NCBI RefSeq assembly: GCF_039634365.2
Contig: NZ_CP155079.2
Coordinates: 868,001-932,000, forward strand
Source: Mucilaginibacter sp. PAMB04168
GTDB taxonomy: Bacteria; Bacteroidota; Bacteroidia; Sphingobacteriales; Sphingobacteriaceae
Direction: 5' to 3'
DNA length: 64,000 nt
In this document: in pieces, positions 63,890 through 64,000 of the stretch
Numbering within the stretch: the stretch's first letter is position 1
How the letters are laid out: each line of letters opens with the position of its first letter
The notes under the pieces: generated by a model
Told to the model about the DNA's origin: nothing
The model's database searches: none
What the model saw: only the letters and a program-made list of their open reading frames with translations
Translations under genes and position numbers: made by a program

Positions 63890-63962
63890 CATTACCGGCA
63901 GAGCCGACAGTTTATATTAAGCAAAATACGTTCTCCATATAAGAAGCGTAAAAGCACAAAAG

Positions 63963-63988
63963 AAGCTGCCTTAAGAGCGGCTTTTTTT
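63963..63988 (+). terminator. Terminator near the window end
   Basis: AAGCTGC / GCGGCTT, a 7-bp stem with one T-G pair and a 7-base loop, followed by seven T, 74 bases after the lipoprotein stop codon. Confidence 0.75.
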
Positions 63989-64000
63989 GTGCAAAATATT

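Overview
The window looks like the chromosome of a Bacteroidota species, most likely a pigmented member of the Sphingobacteriaceae (Mucilaginibacter/Pedobacter type). I infer this from the SusC/SusD pair with a FecI/FecR-type regulator, the carotenoid genes with a two-repeat lycopene cyclase, several TAnnTTTG -7 promoter boxes, and the overall protein character. This is inference from sequence reading, not a database match.

Layout. (1) 1-14.9 kb is ordinary chromosome: a partial gene, an M1 aminopeptidase, a GT39-type glycosyltransferase, an exported protein, a UBP zinc-finger protein, lpdA, crtZ, murB, an ECF sigma factor, the carotenoid cluster (crtI divergent from crtB / exported protein / lycopene cyclase / cytochrome b5-like) and a PfkB kinase. 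(2) 14.87-37.98 kb is a 23-kb integrative element inserted in the 3' half of tRNA-Asn(GUU). It is bounded by perfect 43-bp direct repeats (attL 14873-14915, attR 37941-37983), carries a tyrosine integrase just inside attL, and has matching pairs of TAGTACA arm-type repeats at both ends. I see no relaxase or conjugation gene. The left half holds an SF2-like helicase, a uracil-DNA-glycosylase-like protein and many small unknown proteins. The right half (27-37 kb, visibly AT-rich) is a defence-like cargo: an AbiC-like membrane protein, a tight five-gene minus-strand operon (MazG-like pyrophosphatase, SPPY DNA methyltransferase, PRTase-like protein, ORC/CDC6-like AAA+ ATPase, unknown protein), a short N6-methylase-like protein and two unknown proteins. 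(3) 37.98-39.7 kb is the debris of a second, related element: an integrase pseudogene with a W-to-stop change and a truncated C-terminus, then non-coding sequence with tRNA T-arm-like fragments. (4) 39.7-59.9 kb is a polysaccharide utilisation locus: ECF sigma / FecR / SusC with an STN domain / SusD / GH92 / SGNH / GH97 / CE12-type / GH28 / alpha-beta hydrolase / GH110-like / sialate-O-acetylesterase-like. The enzymes suggest an acetylated pectic or galactose-decorated plant glycan. (5) 60.0-64.0 kb holds a third integrase fragment, an SDR / quinone oxidoreductase pair divergent from a Crp/Fnr regulator with a textbook-like Crp/Fnr site between them, an NTF2-like protein and a lipoprotein.

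Most notable: the five-gene operon as a candidate anti-phage or conflict system, and a family of perfect inverted repeats in the element whose arms (consensus ATGGAYAC / GTRTCCAT) are separated by exactly 41 nt in four independent copies. A second long-spaced dyad family (arms near AACTACA / TGTAGTT, 42-43 nt spacer) lies upstream of two minus-strand cargo units. I cannot explain either family with a known feature type.
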